5,332 nt of DNA from Clostridiaceae bacterium (GTDB taxonomy: Bacteria > Bacillota > Clostridia > Oscillospirales > Acutalibacteraceae): NCBI GenBank assembly GCA_016292705.1, contig JAEDHZ010000120.1, positions 1 to 5,332 on the forward strand, written 5' to 3'. Shown here piece after piece: positions 4,455 through 5,332 of the stretch. The stretch's first letter is position 1. Every line of letters starts with the position of its first letter. The notes below the pieces were generated by a model. That model saw only the letters and a list, made by a program, of their open reading frames with translations, did not search any database and was not told where the DNA came from. Both the position numbers and the translations under genes were made by a program.

Positions 4455-5332
4455 CCGTTCAAAGGCTTGAGTGTCTGCGTTTTCGCAATCTTGAACAAGC
4501 GATTCTTGAGCCTTGCGAGGGTATAAATGTCATTTTCGGCGATAATGCGCAGGGAAAAACAAACTTGCTTGAAAGTATATGGCTATTTACCGGATGTCGC
4601 TCGTTCAGAGGTTCAACGGACAGCGAGATGGTTAACTTCAACGCAAAAAACGCAAAGATTTCGCTTGATTTTTTCGGTTCGGGAAGAGAACAGAGCATAT
4701 CTCTTGAAATTGAAAAAGGACGCTCATTTTCTCTCAACGGAATCAAACTCAAATCCGCTTCAAAGGTTATGGGCGAATTTTCCGCTGTTGTTTTTTCTCC
4801 GGTTCATCTGACGCTCGTCAAGGGCGGACCCGGAGAAAGAAGAAAGTTCCTTGATACTGCGATAAGCCAGCTCAAGCCAAAATATGCCGTAACACTTGCA
4901 AACTATAACAAAGCGCTTTCTGAGCGTAACATTATATTAAAAGATTGCTGTTTTCACTCCGAGCTTCAGGATTTGCTTGATGTCTGGGAAGAACGGGTTG
5001 CTTTTTACGGCAGTGAAATTATCCGGCAGAGAATCGGATATGTCAATGCGCTTTCCCGTTTCTGTGAAGATATCTATTCCGGAATTTCGGCAAAAAGGGA
5101 AAAGCTTTATGTTTCATACAAAGAAAATTGTACAGCTTTCGGAAAAGATAAGCAGGAAATTTATGATAATCTGAAAAATCTTCTTTTTGTTTCCCGGAAA
5201 ACGGACATTCCGACCGGTTTCACTTCCGTCGGACCGCACAGGGATGACCTCTCAATAGAAATTGACGGGATTCCCGCGCGTTCATTCGGTTCGCAGGGGC
5301 AGCAGCGTTCTGCGGCACTTGCTTTGAAGCTT
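4451..5332 (+). CDS. recF: DNA replication and repair protein RecF (3' end beyond window)
   Basis: An SMC-like ATPase that acts with RecO and RecR to load RecA at single-strand gaps. The window shows 294 residues, open to the last base; the family is usually about 360-370 long, so roughly 70 residues including Walker B are outside. Visible are the start MTVQRLECLRFRNL (GTG read as Met), Walker A GDNAQGKT (30-37) and the following NLLES, GPHRDDL (261-267) and the SQGQQRSAALAL signature (281-292) that begins the second half of the ATP site. I chose the GTG at 4451 because GAGG (4440-4443) lies 7 bases upstream and the protein begins at the usual family position. The 4-base overlap with the S4 gene supports one operon. 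In Bacillus remB and gyrB follow; this cannot be checked here. No frameshift is seen. Confidence 0.96.
   Translation, partial: MTVQRLECLRFRNLEQAILEPCEGINVIFGDNAQGKTNLLESIWLFTGCRSFRGSTDSEMVNFNAKNAKISLDFFGSGREQSISLEIEKGRSFSLNGIKLKSASKVMGEFSAVVFSPVHLTLVKGGPGERRKFLDTAISQLKPKYAVTLANYNKALSERNIILKDCCFHSELQDLLDVWEERVAFYGSEIIRQRIGYVNALSRFCEDIYSGISAKREKLYVSYKENCTAFGKDKQEIYDNLKNLLFVSRKTDIPTGFTSVGPHRDDLSIEIDGIPARSFGSQGQQRSAALALKL

Noticed and set aside
5327..5332. Window ends exactly on AAGCTT (HindIII site), suggesting a cloned fragment end
   Set aside because: At least three other AAGCTT sites lie inside the window and the left end is not such a site, so this is probably chance.

Overview
The window is the chromosome-origin neighbourhood of a low-GC Bacillota, most likely an uncultured clostridium of the Oscillospiraceae/Ruminococcaceae type. 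The basis is the gene order dnaA-dnaN-yaaA(S4)-recF, strong AGGAGG-type ribosome binding sites, AT-rich intergenic DNA, and clostridial-looking protein sequences. The genus assignment is inference; no 16S or other marker is present.

Layout: 1-277 is AT-rich DNA without a recognisable gene. 278-1099 (minus strand) is an intact 8-oxoguanine DNA glycosylase (ogg), divergent from dnaA. 1100-1485 is the divergent intergenic region, with candidate promoters for ogg and dnaA and a cluster of ATCAG/CTGAT motifs. 1486-2790 is dnaA. 2791-3028 is the dnaA-dnaN gap and the best candidate for the unwinding part of oriC. It holds a cluster of TTTTTAACA-like 9-mers, a good sigma-A promoter for dnaN, a small palindrome and five tandem CTA triplets that look like a DnaA-trio element. 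3029-4123 is dnaN, 4212-4454 is a small S4-domain gene, and recF starts at 4451 and runs off the right edge, so it lacks its C-terminal part.

How the genes work together: DnaA would bind the boxes and open the trio/T-rich DNA. DnaN is the sliding clamp of the replisome loaded there. RecF belongs to recombinational repair at gaps, and Ogg repairs oxidised guanine. The S4 protein is a small RNA-binding protein conserved at this locus.

The most interesting point is a matched pair of departures from the norm. The DNA-binding domain of this DnaA has a changed signature (GNKHYSTI where most bacteria have GGRDHTTV, plus SLKAIG for SLPEIG), so most residues that read the DnaA box in E. coli are replaced. 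In parallel, I find no canonical TTATCCACA box in either intergenic region; instead the dnaA-dnaN gap carries repeated TTWTNAACA, which differs from the relaxed box TTWTNCACA at a single position (C6 to A). This suggests an initiator and origin that co-evolved to a new recognition sequence. That link is inference from the sequence alone.
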